Both the position numbers and the translations under genes were made by a program. From positions 248,001 through 312,000 of the forward strand of contig NZ_CP139781.1 of assembly GCF_019679435.2 (NCBI RefSeq): DNA of 64,000 bases, in the 5' to 3' direction. Below the pieces are notes generated by a model that did no database searches, was not told where the DNA came from, and saw nothing but the letters and a program-made list of their open reading frames with translations. This document shows, piece by piece, positions 8,426 through 17,265 of this stretch; positions within the stretch are counted from its first letter, which is position 1, and every line of letters begins with the position of its first letter. The DNA comes from Actomonas aquatica. Lineage in GTDB: Bacteria > Verrucomicrobiota > Verrucomicrobiia > Opitutales > Opitutaceae.

Positions 8426-9106
8426 ATGAAGATCCTCATCACCGGTGTATCAAAGGGGTTGGGTCGCGCGCTGGCGGATACCTACATGGCGGAAGGACAT
8501 ACGGTTATCGGCTGTGGTCGCGATCCGGAGAAGATTCTGGATCTGCGTTTTGAGGCCAAGGAGCCGAACCGCTTCGACATCGTGGATGTGTCGCAGGCCA
8601 GCAAGGTCGACGTGTGGCATGAGACCGTTTCGGCCACGCACGGCGCGTTGGACCTCATCATCAACAACGCCGGTCTGATCAACACGCCGAGTCCCTTGTG
8701 GGAGGTGAGCACGGCGGAGTTCGAGAAACTGGTGAGCGTGAACATCAACGGCGTGTTCAACGTGATCCGTGCCTTCCTGCCCGAAATGATCGCGGCGGGG
8801 AAGGGCACCATCGTGAACCTGTCATCCGGTTTGGGGCGGCGCACGAAACCGCAAGTCGCGCCCTATTGTGCGTCCAAATTTGCCGTCGAAGGCCTGACGC
8901 AGGCCCTGGCGCAGGAATTGCCGGAGCCGCTGGCGGCGGTCGCGCTCAGTCCCGGAGCGGTCGCCACCGAGATGTTGCGCACGTTTGTCGGTGATGCCGC
9001 TGATGGTCATCCGGATGCCGCCGCGTGGGTGAAGATCGCCGCGCCATTCATCCTGCAGCTCGGCCGCAAAGATAACGGCAGCTCCCTGTCCGTGCCGACG
9101 GAGTAA
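8426..9106 (+). CDS. Short-chain dehydrogenase/reductase (SDR)
   Basis: The 226-residue enzyme has the classical SDR plan: ITGVSKGLGRALA at residues 5-17 (NAD(P)-binding glycine motif, TGxxxGxG with Lys-Gly), IINNAGLI near 77-84, NLSSG near 131-135 with the catalytic Ser, and YCASK near 147-151 with the catalytic Tyr and Lys. Family members reduce or oxidise small alcohols and ketones. The substrate is not evident. It is preceded by an unusual inverted heptamer array, and an intrinsic terminator follows. Confidence 0.9.
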   Translation: MKILITGVSKGLGRALADTYMAEGHTVIGCGRDPEKILDLRFEAKEPNRFDIVDVSQASKVDVWHETVSATHGALDLIINNAGLINTPSPLWEVSTAEFEKLVSVNINGVFNVIRAFLPEMIAAGKGTIVNLSSGLGRRTKPQVAPYCASKFAVEGLTQALAQELPEPLAAVALSPGAVATEMLRTFVGDAADGHPDAAAWVKIAAPFILQLGRKDNGSSLSVPTE

Positions 9107-9128
9107 GGTCGGGTGGAGCTGTCGGGCT

Positions 9129-9151
9129 GTAGCCGGGGTCGTTGACCCCGG
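9129..9151 (+). repeat. GTAG REP-like hairpin, CCGGGGTC type
   Basis: The head GTAG is followed by CCGGGGTC, loop GTT, then GACCCCGG, a perfect 8-bp stem. It differs by only one loop base from the copies translated inside the coding repeat at 50.6-50.8 kb, so the two places share one repeat family. Confidence 0.8.
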
Positions 9152-9173
9152 AGGCAGTGTGGGCGGCGGCACA

Positions 9174-9205
9174 AAAAAACGCCTCCCGTTGCGGGGAGGC
9201 GTTTT
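9174..9205. terminator. Bidirectional intrinsic terminator
   Basis: The stem AAAACGCCTCCC/GGGAGGCGTTTT (9176-9187 with 9194-9205) has a 6-nt loop, an A-run on the left and a T-run on the right. It lies between the convergent SDR and PPIase genes and can stop transcription in both directions. Confidence 0.92.
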
Positions 9206-9229
9206 CGAAAGCGAAGGTGCTCGGTGGGC

Positions 9230-10255
9230 TCAGTAGAGCTTCACGTAGCTGTTGCGGCGGAGGCGCTCCAGCCACTGTTCCTGCGCGCGGCGGGACTCAC
9301 GGGAGATGAGGATGCGCTCGATCTGCTCACGCACTTCATCGATGGGTTGGATGCCAGCGTATTTGCGCTCCTGCGCATAGAGGATGTAAACGCCCTCGGG
9401 CAGCAGGATCGGGTTGGTGGCTTGGCCGGGCTCGAGTTCGAAGAGCGGATCGCTGAACTCGGGCTTCAGGCCGGAGCGGTTGAGCCAGCCCCAGTCGCCG
9501 CCCTTGGAGCGGCGGGAGTCTTCGGACACTTCCTTGGCGATCTCTTCAAACTCATGACCGACGTCGAGGCGGGCCTGCACGCGGGCGGCGAGGGTGAGCA
9601 GATCGCTGTCGGTGCGACCGTCCTTGCGGGAGAACTGGATGAGGCGCAGGTGCACGGAGTCCTCTTGGTAGAACTCTTCTTTGTTCTCCTCGTAGAACTG
9701 CTGGACCTTCACCGGCGAGACCACGGTGGCGGACTTCCGCTTTTGGCCGCGCATGTATTGGTAGATGATGTCCTCTTCGACTTCCTTGCGGTATTCGCGC
9801 AGGGTGAGACCGCGGGCGCGGAGGTAGGCGAGGAACTTGGAGCGGTCGCCTTCAAACTCGTTGATGATGTTCTCATCGACGGCGTTATCGACGTAGGCCA
9901 CGGGAATGCGGCGTTTCTCGTCGGAGTAAAAATCCTTCACGATGAGGACGCGGTCGACGAGGGCCTGAATGGTGTCGTCCTGGAGGGCTTCGAGGCGGCG
10001 GTTGAACTCGGCCTCGTTGCGGGACGTGGATTGCAGCTCGGGGATCATCGGCGAGATTTCGCGCCGGATGTCATCGACGGTGATGATCTCACCTTCCGCG
10101 ACCGCTGCGATGCCGTTGGCAAAGCGCAGGTTCAGCCCATCGTCGGGGGCGGAGGGGGTGGATTGAGCGACGAGAGAGAGAGGGTTTCCGAGGGCCAGAG
10201 CACCGATGAGGGCGAGAAGGCCGACTCGAGTCCGGGTGGCAGGGGGATGCGTCAT
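9230..10255 (-). CDS. SurA-like parvulin peptidyl-prolyl isomerase
   Basis: The 341-residue exported protein has a signal peptide (VGLLALIGALALGNPLSLVAQ region, cleavage near residue 31), a SurA N-terminal-like helical region with VAEGEIITVDDIRREI, and one parvulin (PPIC) domain near residues 200-300 recognised by FEEIAKEVSEDSRRSKGGDWGW and FELEPGQATNPIL. SurA-type proteins chaperone outer-membrane proteins in the periplasm. Only one parvulin domain is present, against two in E. coli SurA. The start codon overlaps the mfd stop (ATGA, 10252-10255), so it is translationally coupled to mfd. Confidence 0.9.
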   Translation of the reverse strand: MTHPPATRTRVGLLALIGALALGNPLSLVAQSTPSAPDDGLNLRFANGIAAVAEGEIITVDDIRREISPMIPELQSTSRNEAEFNRRLEALQDDTIQALVDRVLIVKDFYSDEKRRIPVAYVDNAVDENIINEFEGDRSKFLAYLRARGLTLREYRKEVEEDIIYQYMRGQKRKSATVVSPVKVQQFYEENKEEFYQEDSVHLRLIQFSRKDGRTDSDLLTLAARVQARLDVGHEFEEIAKEVSEDSRRSKGGDWGWLNRSGLKPEFSDPLFELEPGQATNPILLPEGVYILYAQERKYAGIQPIDEVREQIERILISRESRRAQEQWLERLRRNSYVKLY

Positions 10256-13200
10256 ATAGTCGGCAGATTGTCGAGAAACGTGGATATTTCGCGTAAACGT
10301 AGAAGGGCCTTGGGGGCGGTCAACCTTGGAAACCGGCTGCCATGCATGACCCAGTCATCGCGGCGACCGCTGGCCCGCAGGCACTTCAATTTGGTTGAAT
10401 CGGTTTCGACCGACACGATGCCTTTGTGTTCCGCCCGGATACGTATCTCGGTGACCAGCAACAACGCTCGCACGTCGTCGCCGTATTTGCCGAAGCGATC
10501 CTTGAGGTCGTCGGCGAGCTGTTTGAGCTCCTTGAGCGAACCCGCCATGGCGAGGCGGCGGTAAAAATCGATGCGCAGGCGCGTCTCGGCGATGTAGCCG
10601 ACGGGCAGGCGGGCCTGGATGGACTCGACCGCGACCGCGCCGCTGGCGGCGTGCTCGGCATCGCGCAGCGTGGTGTAACCGTCTTGATGACGGCCACTTT
10701 TGTCCGCGCCCGCCGAGCCGTCGCCGACGAAAACGAAGTCGAGTTTCACGGAGGCGCGGATGGCGGTGGCCTGCTTTTCGCCCTTCAGGCGCGCGACCGA
10801 TTGGCGCAGCAGCTGGCAATACAGCTCGAAGCCGACGCCGACGATGTGACCGCTCTGTTCCGAGCCGAGCAGGTTGCCGGCGCCGCGCAGCTCGAGGTCG
10901 CGCATGGCGATGCGGAAACCGGCGCCGAGTTGGTTGTGGGTGCGCATGGCGTTGAGGCGCTCGCGCGCGATCTCGACCAGGCGGGTGTGGCGGTGCAGGA
11001 GCAGGTAGGCGTAGGCCTGGTGCTTAAAACGCCCCACGCGGCCGCGCAGCTGGTAGAGTTGGGAAAGCCCGAAGCGGTCGGCGCCCTCAATGATGATCGT
11101 ATTGCAGTTGGGGATATCGAGGCCGCTCTCGATGATGGTGGTGCAAACGAGCATCTGGTAGTCGCCGGCGACGAAGTCGGTCATGCGGCGTTCGAGCGTC
11201 TTTTCGTCCATCTGGCCGTGGCCCACGCCGATCCTGATTTCCGGCATGAGCTCGGAGAGGTGGGCGGCCACGATCTCGATGGTCTGGACGCGATTGTGCA
11301 GGTAAAAGACTTGGCCACCGCGGGCGACCTCGCGGCGCACGGCGTCGACCACGATTTTGTCGTCGTAGGTTTTGACGATGGTCTGGATCGGGTGGCGGTT
11401 GGTCGGCGCAGTCTCGATCACGCTCATGTCGCGCGCGCCAGTGAGCGCCATGTAGAGCGTGCGCGGAATGGGCGTGGCGCTCATCGACAACACGTCGATG
11501 GAGGCGCGCATGGCCTTGAAGCGTTCCTTGTGCTTCACGCCAAAACGCTGCTCCTCGTCGATGATGACGAGGCCGAGGTTTTTGAACTGCACGTCCTTTT
11601 GCAGCAGGCGGTGGGTGCCGATGAGGATGTCGACCTGACCGGCGGCGGTGGCGGCGAGAATGGATGTCTGCTCTTTGCGCGTGCGGAAGCGGCTCACCAT
11701 TTCGATGGCGATCGGGTAACCGGCCATGCGCTCACGAAAGGTGTTCAAGTGCTGCTGTGCCAACACGGTGGTCGGAATGAGCAAGGCGACCTGTTTGCCG
11801 CCTTGCACGGCCTTGAAGGCGGCGCGGATGGCGACCTCGGTTTTGCCGAAACCCACGTCACCGCAAATGAGGCGATCCATCGGGCGATCACGTTCGAGGT
11901 CGGCTTTGGCTTCGTTGATGGCCTTGAGCTGGTCGGCGGTCTCGGTGAAGCGGAACGAGCCCTCAAACTCGCGTTGCCAATCGGTGTCGGGCGGATGGGC
12001 AAACCCGGGCTCGGCGTCGCGCGCGGCTTGGATGCGCAGCAGCTCGGCGGCGAGGTCGATGGTGGAGCGTTCGGCAGCTTTGCGCGCCTTTTCCCAACGC
12101 TGGGTGCCGATGCGGCCGAGCTGGGGTTTGGATTTGCTGAGACCGACGTAGCGGCTGATGAGATGCGACTCCTGCAGCGGCACGTGCAGGGTGACATGGT
12201 CGTCGAACTCGAGCGAAATGACTTCGCGGGTGCCGTCGCGGGTCTCGATCTTGGTGAGGCCGCGGTAGTGGGCGATGCCGTGCTGAAGGTGGACCACGAA
12301 GTCGCCCTCCACGAGATCGGCGAAGTCGAGGAGCTGGTCGACCTGAGCGCGTTGCACGAGGGCGCGTTTGCTCGGGGTGGGGCGGCGCGGGCGTTGGCGA
12401 CCGAAGATTTCGGTCTCGGAGACCACGACCAGACCCTTGGTCTTTTTGCTGAAGCCGCGCCAATCGAGGCGGGTCTCGTCGCGGAAGGTGATGCGGAAGC
12501 CCTCGTTGAGGTCGCCGCGGGCAAAGTGCGGTTTGAGCGCGGCGATGCCGGGCTCCTCCTGCAGGATCTCCTGGGTGCGTTGCTCCTCACCGGACTTGGC
12601 GGTGACGAAATGAATCGAGTAGCCGGCGCGCTGCCATTCGAGCAGGCGTTGCATGAACTCCAGTCGCGCCTCGGCTTCCGCGTGGAGGCGCTCCTGCGCG
12701 ACCAGACCGTCGCTCGGGTAACGCCGGTGATGGACGAGGCTTTCGCTGTCCCAGGTGCATTCGGTGGCCTCGCCCGGCTCGAACCAAAAGGAGGCGACAT
12801 CGAGGTCCTGCAACGCGACGAGGCGAGTCGTGCGTTTGAGCACGGCATCGACGACCGGGTTTACGCGTTGTGGATCGGCTTGGGCGAGTTGGCTGAAGGC
12901 GACCTCGAGGTCGGGCGGTTCGAGGAACACGACCTGCGCGGAAGGCGACAGATAATCGCTCAAGCCGGTGCGCGCGGGATCAAACTGCAGACGCGGCGAG
13001 GCGCTCAACGTGATCGACGGCACGGTGACGCCGGAGCGTTGGGTGACTGGATCGAAAGCGCGAATCTCCTCCAATTCGTCGCCAAAAAAATCGAGGCGGT
13101 AGGGCTCGTTGGCGGTGATAGGATAGACGTCGATCAAACCACCGCGCACGGCGTAGTGACCGGGGGATTCGCAGACCGGCTCGGAGTCGTAGTCGAGCTC

Positions 13201-13668
13201 GTGGAGCTTCTCGAGCAGGGCCTGAAAGCCCATCGTGTCGCCGGGTTTGAGCTCGAGTTCGTTGGCGGCGAATTGCTCGAGCGCGGGCACGGATTGCACG
13301 AGGGCGGCGGGAAAGGTGCAGACGACCAACGGCGTGTGTTTGGTCGAGGTCAGTTTGCTGGTGCCGCGGGTGGCGCGCAGCTTCGACAACACGGTGGTGC
13401 GGTCGGCGGAGGCGGCGAAGGCCTCGCGCATGTCGCCGTCGGTGGGCATGGCCTCCGGCAGGACGAGCACCTCAGGTTGGCGCGGGTGTTGGCTGGCGGT
13501 GGTGAATAAGGAGAGATCCTCGGCGAGTTGCTCGGCCAGCTTCAGGGTTGGGGCGACGACCAGCCAGACCGGCGTATCCGATTGTTGGATCTCCTGGGCC
13601 AGCACCACGCCGCGCGCCGGGGGGCAAATCCCGGTGTGTTGGAAGCGTGAAGTCGACGGCGGTGGCAT
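10252..13668 (-). CDS. mfd: Transcription-repair coupling factor
   Basis: Mfd removes RNA polymerase stalled at DNA damage and recruits UvrA. The 1138-residue protein, a normal length, has the UvrB-homology N-terminus, a CarD/RNA-polymerase-interaction domain ([21 protein letters not shown] near residues 445-465), the RecG-like ATPase with Walker [20 protein letters not shown] near 600 and DEEQRFG near 700, the second RecA fold ([28 protein letters not shown]) and the C-terminal TRCF domain. It sits 48 bases after rnc and overlaps the parvulin gene by 4 bases. Confidence 0.97.
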   Translation of the reverse strand: MPPPSTSRFQHTGICPPARGVVLAQEIQQSDTPVWLVVAPTLKLAEQLAEDLSLFTTASQHPRQPEVLVLPEAMPTDGDMREAFAASADRTTVLSKLRATRGTSKLTSTKHTPLVVCTFPAALVQSVPALEQFAANELELKPGDTMGFQALLEKLHELDYDSEPVCESPGHYAVRGGLIDVYPITANEPYRLDFFGDELEEIRAFDPVTQRSGVTVPSITLSASPRLQFDPARTGLSDYLSPSAQVVFLEPPDLEVAFSQLAQADPQRVNPVVDAVLKRTTRLVALQDLDVASFWFEPGEATECTWDSESLVHHRRYPSDGLVAQERLHAEAEARLEFMQRLLEWQRAGYSIHFVTAKSGEEQRTQEILQEEPGIAALKPHFARGDLNEGFRITFRDETRLDWRGFSKKTKGLVVVSETEIFGRQRPRRPTPSKRALVQRAQVDQLLDFADLVEGDFVVHLQHGIAHYRGLTKIETRDGTREVISLEFDDHVTLHVPLQESHLISRYVGLSKSKPQLGRIGTQRWEKARKAAERSTIDLAAELLRIQAARDAEPGFAHPPDTDWQREFEGSFRFTETADQLKAINEAKADLERDRPMDRLICGDVGFGKTEVAIRAAFKAVQGGKQVALLIPTTVLAQQHLNTFRERMAGYPIAIEMVSRFRTRKEQTSILAATAAGQVDILIGTHRLLQKDVQFKNLGLVIIDEEQRFGVKHKERFKAMRASIDVLSMSATPIPRTLYMALTGARDMSVIETAPTNRHPIQTIVKTYDDKIVVDAVRREVARGGQVFYLHNRVQTIEIVAAHLSELMPEIRIGVGHGQMDEKTLERRMTDFVAGDYQMLVCTTIIESGLDIPNCNTIIIEGADRFGLSQLYQLRGRVGRFKHQAYAYLLLHRHTRLVEIARERLNAMRTHNQLGAGFRIAMRDLELRGAGNLLGSEQSGHIVGVGFELYCQLLRQSVARLKGEKQATAIRASVKLDFVFVGDGSAGADKSGRHQDGYTTLRDAEHAASGAVAVESIQARLPVGYIAETRLRIDFYRRLAMAGSLKELKQLADDLKDRFGKYGDDVRALLLVTEIRIRAEHKGIVSVETDSTKLKCLRASGRRDDWVMHGSRFPRLTAPKALLRLREISTFLDNLPTI

Positions 13669-13716
13669 GAGCAGGGAACCACCAGAGCGAAGGACGGGCG
13701 TTGGCGCAAGCGCGCC

Positions 13717-14427
13717 TCAGGAATCGCCGAGGGCGCGAATCGTCGCCGAGGTGAGCGCTTCGCGGGCGGCCTGTTCCTCGGCGCTCTTCTTGGAGCTGCC
13801 GCGGCCGGTGCCGAGACATTCACCCTGGAGGAACACCTGGGCTTCGTATTCGCGGGCGTGGTCCTCGCCGGACACATGATCGACGCGGTAGCGGAGGGCG
13901 CTGTTGCCGTGCACGGGTTGCACGCGTTCCTGCAGGCGACCCTTGGGGTTCTCGTGCTCGATGACGCTGCCTAGGCGATTGGCGAGGTCGCCGTAGAGGC
14001 GCAGCACCACGGTGCGGGCGGCGGCGTAGTCGGAATCGGAATACACCGCGCCGACCAAGGCTTCGAAGGCGTCTTCGAGGGCGGCGGGACGATCGCGGCC
14101 GCCCATCTGTTCCTCGCTGGCGGCGAGCAGCAAGGCCGGGGCGAGGTCGATTTCGCGGGCGAGACGGGCGAGGTAGTGGCCCTTGGTGAGGGCGGCGCGA
14201 CGTTTGCTCAGGTCGCCTTCGCGCTCGGTCGGATAGAGGCGGTAGAGTTCCTCGGTGAGGATGAGTTGCAGCACGGCGTCGCCGAGGAATTCGAGGCGTT
14301 GGTTGCTCTCGGTTTCCTCGGGGTGGTCCTGCAACCAAGACGAGTGGGTGAGGGCCAGGCGCAGGAGCTGCGGATCCCGAAACGGGTAGCCGATCTTTTG
14401 TTGCAGGGTTTCAGCGGGCGACGACAT
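13717..14427 (-). CDS. rnc: Ribonuclease III
   Basis: RNase III cleaves double-stranded RNA in rRNA maturation and mRNA control. The 236-residue protein carries the signature NQRLEFLGDAVLQLILTEEL with Glu46 and Asp50, the second metal-binding pair Asp119/Glu122 in LEDAFEALVGAVY, and a C-terminal double-stranded RNA binding domain (GKLLQER-like GRLQERVQPVHG, then ECLGTGRGSSKKSAEEQAARE). The length is typical. It lies in a minus-strand run with two ABC-2 permease genes upstream and mfd downstream. Confidence 0.96.
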   Translation of the reverse strand: MSSPAETLQQKIGYPFRDPQLLRLALTHSSWLQDHPEETESNQRLEFLGDAVLQLILTEELYRLYPTEREGDLSKRRAALTKGHYLARLAREIDLAPALLLAASEEQMGGRDRPAALEDAFEALVGAVYSDSDYAAARTVVLRLYGDLANRLGSVIEHENPKGRLQERVQPVHGNSALRYRVDHVSGEDHAREYEAQVFLQGECLGTGRGSSKKSAEEQAAREALTSATIRALGDS

Positions 14428-14508
14428 GGCGAGAGCGCTGCATGGGACACCGAAGTGCGGACGGCGTAAAGGCCAAGAAACGCGCCACCGTGGTGAGCGT
14501 TCGCTCGC

Positions 14509-15297
14509 TCAGGACGAGGCGCTGGAATAGCGGCGCAGGCCGCGGCGGAAGACGGTGACGCTGAGTCCGAGCCAGGCGACGGTTGCGCCCCCCAGCCAGA
14601 GCGCGTAAACCGGATCGAAGCCGTCGATGAGCGCGCGGGCGGGGGCGTTGCTGAGCACGACGGCGGGCAGCACCCAAACGAAGATGACGTTGGCGACGCC
14701 ACGGAAGGCTTCGCGGGGGAGCCGGGCAAATTCCATGAAGGTGAAGTAGGTGCCCTCGAGACCCTGGCTACCGATGGCCCAGAAACTGATCGAGGCGAAG
14801 AGCAGCAGCATGGCGTAACTGATGGCGAGGCCGCAGAACACAAAGCTGGCGTAGGTGGCGACCTGCAGAAAGGACGGTTCGATCCCGAGTTGTTTGACCG
14901 CGTAGAGCACGACGGCGAGGGCAACAAAGACGTTGATCAGGCCATCGAGGTCGAGTTTGCGGGTGGAGACTATGAAGAGCAGGTTGCCGGGCTGGGCCAG
15001 GAAGAAGTCGAAGTTGCCGGTGCGGATGTTGCGGCCGAGTTCGAAGAGGTTGCTCCAGAAGAAGCCCATGAGCATGCGCTGAATGAGCATGGTGGTGCCG
15101 ACGAGCAGGATCATCTCGTATTTGCTCCAGCCGGCGACGGCGTCGGTATGCTCGTAGATGACCGCGATGGCGGCGATGTTGACGGCCATCCAAAACAGCT
15201 CGACCAGCGACCACATGATGAAGTCGCCGCGAAACATCATCGAGCGGATGACGGAGTAGCGCGCGGAGGCCAGCCAGAGTCGAAAGTAGTGCAGCAT
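14509..15297 (-). CDS. ABC-2 type permease (DUF990-like), second of a pair
   Basis: The 262-residue integral membrane protein has about six hydrophobic segments and the N-terminal MLHYFRLWLASARYSVIRSMMFRGD arrangement of the DUF990 group. Its middle holds the conserved NLFELGRNIRTGNFDFFLAQP motif, seen also in the upstream partner as EEIRNGLINQFLLKP. Such proteins work as heterodimers exporting an unknown substrate or lipid, powered by a separate ATPase. No ABC ATPase gene is adjacent. The start is separated from the partner gene by a 53-base spacer made almost wholly of AAATCCT heptamers. Confidence 0.85.
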   Translation of the reverse strand: MLHYFRLWLASARYSVIRSMMFRGDFIMWSLVELFWMAVNIAAIAVIYEHTDAVAGWSKYEMILLVGTTMLIQRMLMGFFWSNLFELGRNIRTGNFDFFLAQPGNLLFIVSTRKLDLDGLINVFVALAVVLYAVKQLGIEPSFLQVATYASFVFCGLAISYAMLLLFASISFWAIGSQGLEGTYFTFMEFARLPREAFRGVANVIFVWVLPAVVLSNAPARALIDGFDPVYALWLGGATVAWLGLSVTVFRRGLRRYSSASS

Positions 15298-15304
15298 CGC
15301 GGAG

Positions 15305-15346
15305 AAATCCTAAATCCTAAATCCTAATACCTAAATCCTAACTCCG
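15305..15346 (-). repeat. AAATCCT heptamer array
   Basis: Five units with an exact 7-bp period (AAATCCT three times, AATACCT, AAATCCT) followed by AACTCCG fill the spacer between the two permease genes, ending 7 bases before the start codon at 15297. On the coding strand each unit reads TTAGGAT, which contains an AGGA core. Confidence 0.9.
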
Positions 15347-15350
15347 AAAA

Positions 15351-16160
15351 CTAGCCGCCGACGGCGGTGTGGCGGCGGAGGCCGCGGCGCCAGAGGAACT
15401 GACCGAAGGCGAGCAGGAGGACGACCCAGATGGCCTGGATGGCGAGACCTTCCATGGCGGTGGCTTGATCGAGGCGGCCGGTGAAAATCGCGGCCGGGAA
15501 ATACATCTGGTAGTAGTAAGGTAGGAATTGAGAGATGCGGAAGATGGTCGCCGGCAACAGGTCGAGGGGGAAGATCTGTCCGCCGAGCACCGTCTCGATC
15601 GCGAGCGAGAGGATGACGAAGGATTGGATTTCGAGGAACCAGAAGGTCAGCAGGCCAAACACGTAAGCGATGCTGAACTGAATGAGCGCGGCCATGAAGG
15701 CGGCCGGGATGCCGAGGTAGAGCCGCCAGGCTTCGTCGGGGAAGGTGAGGTGCTCCTGGAGGAGCGGCAGGCACAGCACCACCGGCACGAGGGCGAGCAG
15801 ACCGGAGATCAACCGCGCCGAGAGAAACAAGGTGAAACGGTAGGCGAAGTAGTTGATCGGCTTGAGCAGGAACTGGTTGATGAGCCCGTTGCGGATTTCC
15901 TCGCTGATCTGGTAGTCCTCGTTGAAGGCGCCGATGAAAAACTGCAGCACCAGCAGCGTGACGAAGTAAGTAAGCGTCTGGTCGAGACTGAAGCCGCCGA
16001 TGGTGTCCTCGCCGCGAAAGGCCGCGCCCCAGAGGATGAACACAAACGCCAGGTGAACCAGCGAGAACACCGCGCGCAGGGCGAAGTTCCAGCGGTAAAC
16101 GATGCTGTTCTGCAGGCCCACGTTGAAGACGTGGCGGTATTTGGCGACCAGCAGGCGCAT
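15351..16160 (-). CDS. ABC-2 type permease (DUF990-like), first of a pair
   Basis: The 269-residue membrane protein begins MRLLVAKYRHVFNVGLQN and has about six membrane segments. GAFNEDYQISEEIRNGLINQ near 85-104 is the characteristic cytoplasmic loop of the family. ILSLAIETVLGGQIFPLDLLP near 180-200 is also typical. It is a homologue and presumed heterodimer partner of the next gene. It follows parA by a 72-base spacer built of GCTGGGG heptamers. The absence of an ATP-binding subunit means the energiser must be encoded elsewhere. Confidence 0.85.
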   Translation of the reverse strand: MRLLVAKYRHVFNVGLQNSIVYRWNFALRAVFSLVHLAFVFILWGAAFRGEDTIGGFSLDQTLTYFVTLLVLQFFIGAFNEDYQISEEIRNGLINQFLLKPINYFAYRFTLFLSARLISGLLALVPVVLCLPLLQEHLTFPDEAWRLYLGIPAAFMAALIQFSIAYVFGLLTFWFLEIQSFVILSLAIETVLGGQIFPLDLLPATIFRISQFLPYYYQMYFPAAIFTGRLDQATAMEGLAIQAIWVVLLLAFGQFLWRRGLRRHTAVGG

Positions 16161-16168
16161 GATGGGTG

Positions 16169-16224
16169 GCTGGGTGCTAGGAGCTGGGGGCTGGGGGCTG
16201 GTGGCTGGGTGCTGGTCGCTGGGG
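16169..16224 (-). repeat. GCTGGGG heptamer array
   Basis: GCT recurs at 16169, 16176, 16183, 16190, 16197, 16204, 16211 and 16218: eight units, exactly 7 bases apart (GCTGGGT, GCTAGGA, GCTGGGG, GCTGGGG, GCTGGTG, GCTGGGT, GCTGGTC, GCTGGGG). The array lies between parA and the first permease and ends 8 bases before the permease start codon. Confidence 0.92.
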
Positions 16225-16232
16225 CAGGCGGT

Positions 16233-17018
16233 TCAGCGTTTGGTGAGGTCGAAGCGAGCAATAACCTCGGCGGCGAGTTCGCGGTAGGCGATGGCGCCGG
16301 CGGAGTTATTGTCGTAGGCGAAAATCGGCTGACCGAAGGACGGGGCCTCACTGAGGCGGACGGAACGCGGTATCAGAGTCTTGAATACCTTGTCCGGCAG
16401 GTGGGTGCGGACTTCCTCGACGACCTGTTTGGCGAGGTTGGTGCGGCCGTCATACATGGTCATGATGACGCCACCGAGGTTGAGTCCGGAATTGAGGCCG
16501 GCATCGCGGATGCGGTCGACGTTGCGCAGAATCTGGCCGAGACCCTCGAGGGCCATGTATTCGGATTGGAGCGCGATGAGGAGTTGGTCGGCGGCGGCGA
16601 GGCTGTTCATCGAGAGCATGCCCATGGAGGGCGGGCAATCGATGATGATGGCGCGGTAACCGTTGGAGGCTTTGAGCGGGCCGAGCACCTCTTTGAGACG
16701 GGCGAGGTAGTTGTCGGATTGGGCAATCTCCACCTCCGCAGCGGCGAGGTCTTCCTCGGACGGGATGAGGGCGAGGTGTTCGTAGGCGGTCGGGGTGATC
16801 ATCTCGAACACGCTGCCCTCGCCGTTGAGCGGACCGTAGAGGGAGCGGCCCTCCTGCTTCTCCACGCCGATGGCGCTGGTGGCGTTGGCCTGCGGATCGA
16901 GGTCGATGAGCAGGGTGTGGATTTTGCGCTCAGCGAGACCGGCCGCGAGGTTGACGGCGGTGGTGGTCTTGCCGACGCCGCCTTTTTGGTTGGCGATGGT
17001 GAAAATGGTGGTGGGCAT
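16233..17018 (-). CDS. parA: ParA/Soj-family ATPase
   Basis: The 261-residue protein from the ATG at 17018 begins PTTIFTIANQKGGVGKTTTA, with Lys12 and Lys17 of the deviant Walker A motif at the position expected for ParA. An upstream in-frame ATG at 17057 adds 13 unrelated residues and is less likely. LLIDLDPQANATSAIG is Walker A', and IIIDCPPSMGMLSMNSL is Walker B. ParA moves ParB-DNA complexes in chromosome segregation. No parB follows. The downstream genes are ABC permeases, rnc and mfd, so this may be a solitary ParA or its partner may lie elsewhere. Confidence 0.93.
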   Translation of the reverse strand: MPTTIFTIANQKGGVGKTTTAVNLAAGLAERKIHTLLIDLDPQANATSAIGVEKQEGRSLYGPLNGEGSVFEMITPTAYEHLALIPSEEDLAAAEVEIAQSDNYLARLKEVLGPLKASNGYRAIIIDCPPSMGMLSMNSLAAADQLLIALQSEYMALEGLGQILRNVDRIRDAGLNSGLNLGGVIMTMYDGRTNLAKQVVEEVRTHLPDKVFKTLIPRSVRLSEAPSFGQPIFAYDNNSAGAIAYRELAAEVIARFDLTKR

Positions 17019-17175
17019 CGAGGCGGGCAGTGAAACCACCTCCGCGCCGAAATACACGAAAATCTTGTGGGGGGGGCGTCGTGGCGAGTGGCGGCGGCGG
17101 CGGTGAGGCAGAGGGGCGGCGGTGCGGGTAGGTCGGGGGCCGAGAGGCAGGGTGAGGGCCGTGGGGCAGGTTTAG

Positions 17176-17197
17176 CGCGAGCCAGCTCGCGGTCTAC
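17176..17197 (-). repeat. GTAG REP-like hairpin, CGCGAG type
   Basis: On the minus strand GTAGAC is followed by CGCGAG, loop CTGG, CTCGCG: a perfect 6-bp stem with the same head as the other REP-like elements of the window. It lies between parA and tRNA-Cys. Confidence 0.65.
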
Positions 17198-17237
17198 ATT
17201 GCGGGACGGGCGGTTGGTGCCAGTCGGGTCGCGGAAC

Positions 17238-17265
17238 GCCCTCCTTCGCTGAAGCTTCGGCGGGC
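17238..17265. repeat. Imperfect palindrome near the tRNA-Cys 3' end
   Basis: GCCCTCC TTCGCTGAAG CTTCGGCGGGC is an imperfect inverted repeat centred on GAAGCTTC. It abuts the perfect hairpin at 17265-17295. Similar CTTCGGCGGGC-type palindromes near tRNA genes are remembered from other genomes, but this was not checked. Confidence 0.45.

Noticed and set aside
10426..13509. Long open frame of about 1000 codons antisense to mfd
   Set aside because: It is the mirror of a GC-rich gene whose codon bias keeps the opposite frame free of stops. Its translation is Gly/Val/Ala/Asp-rich with no known domain, while mfd on the other strand has complete motifs.
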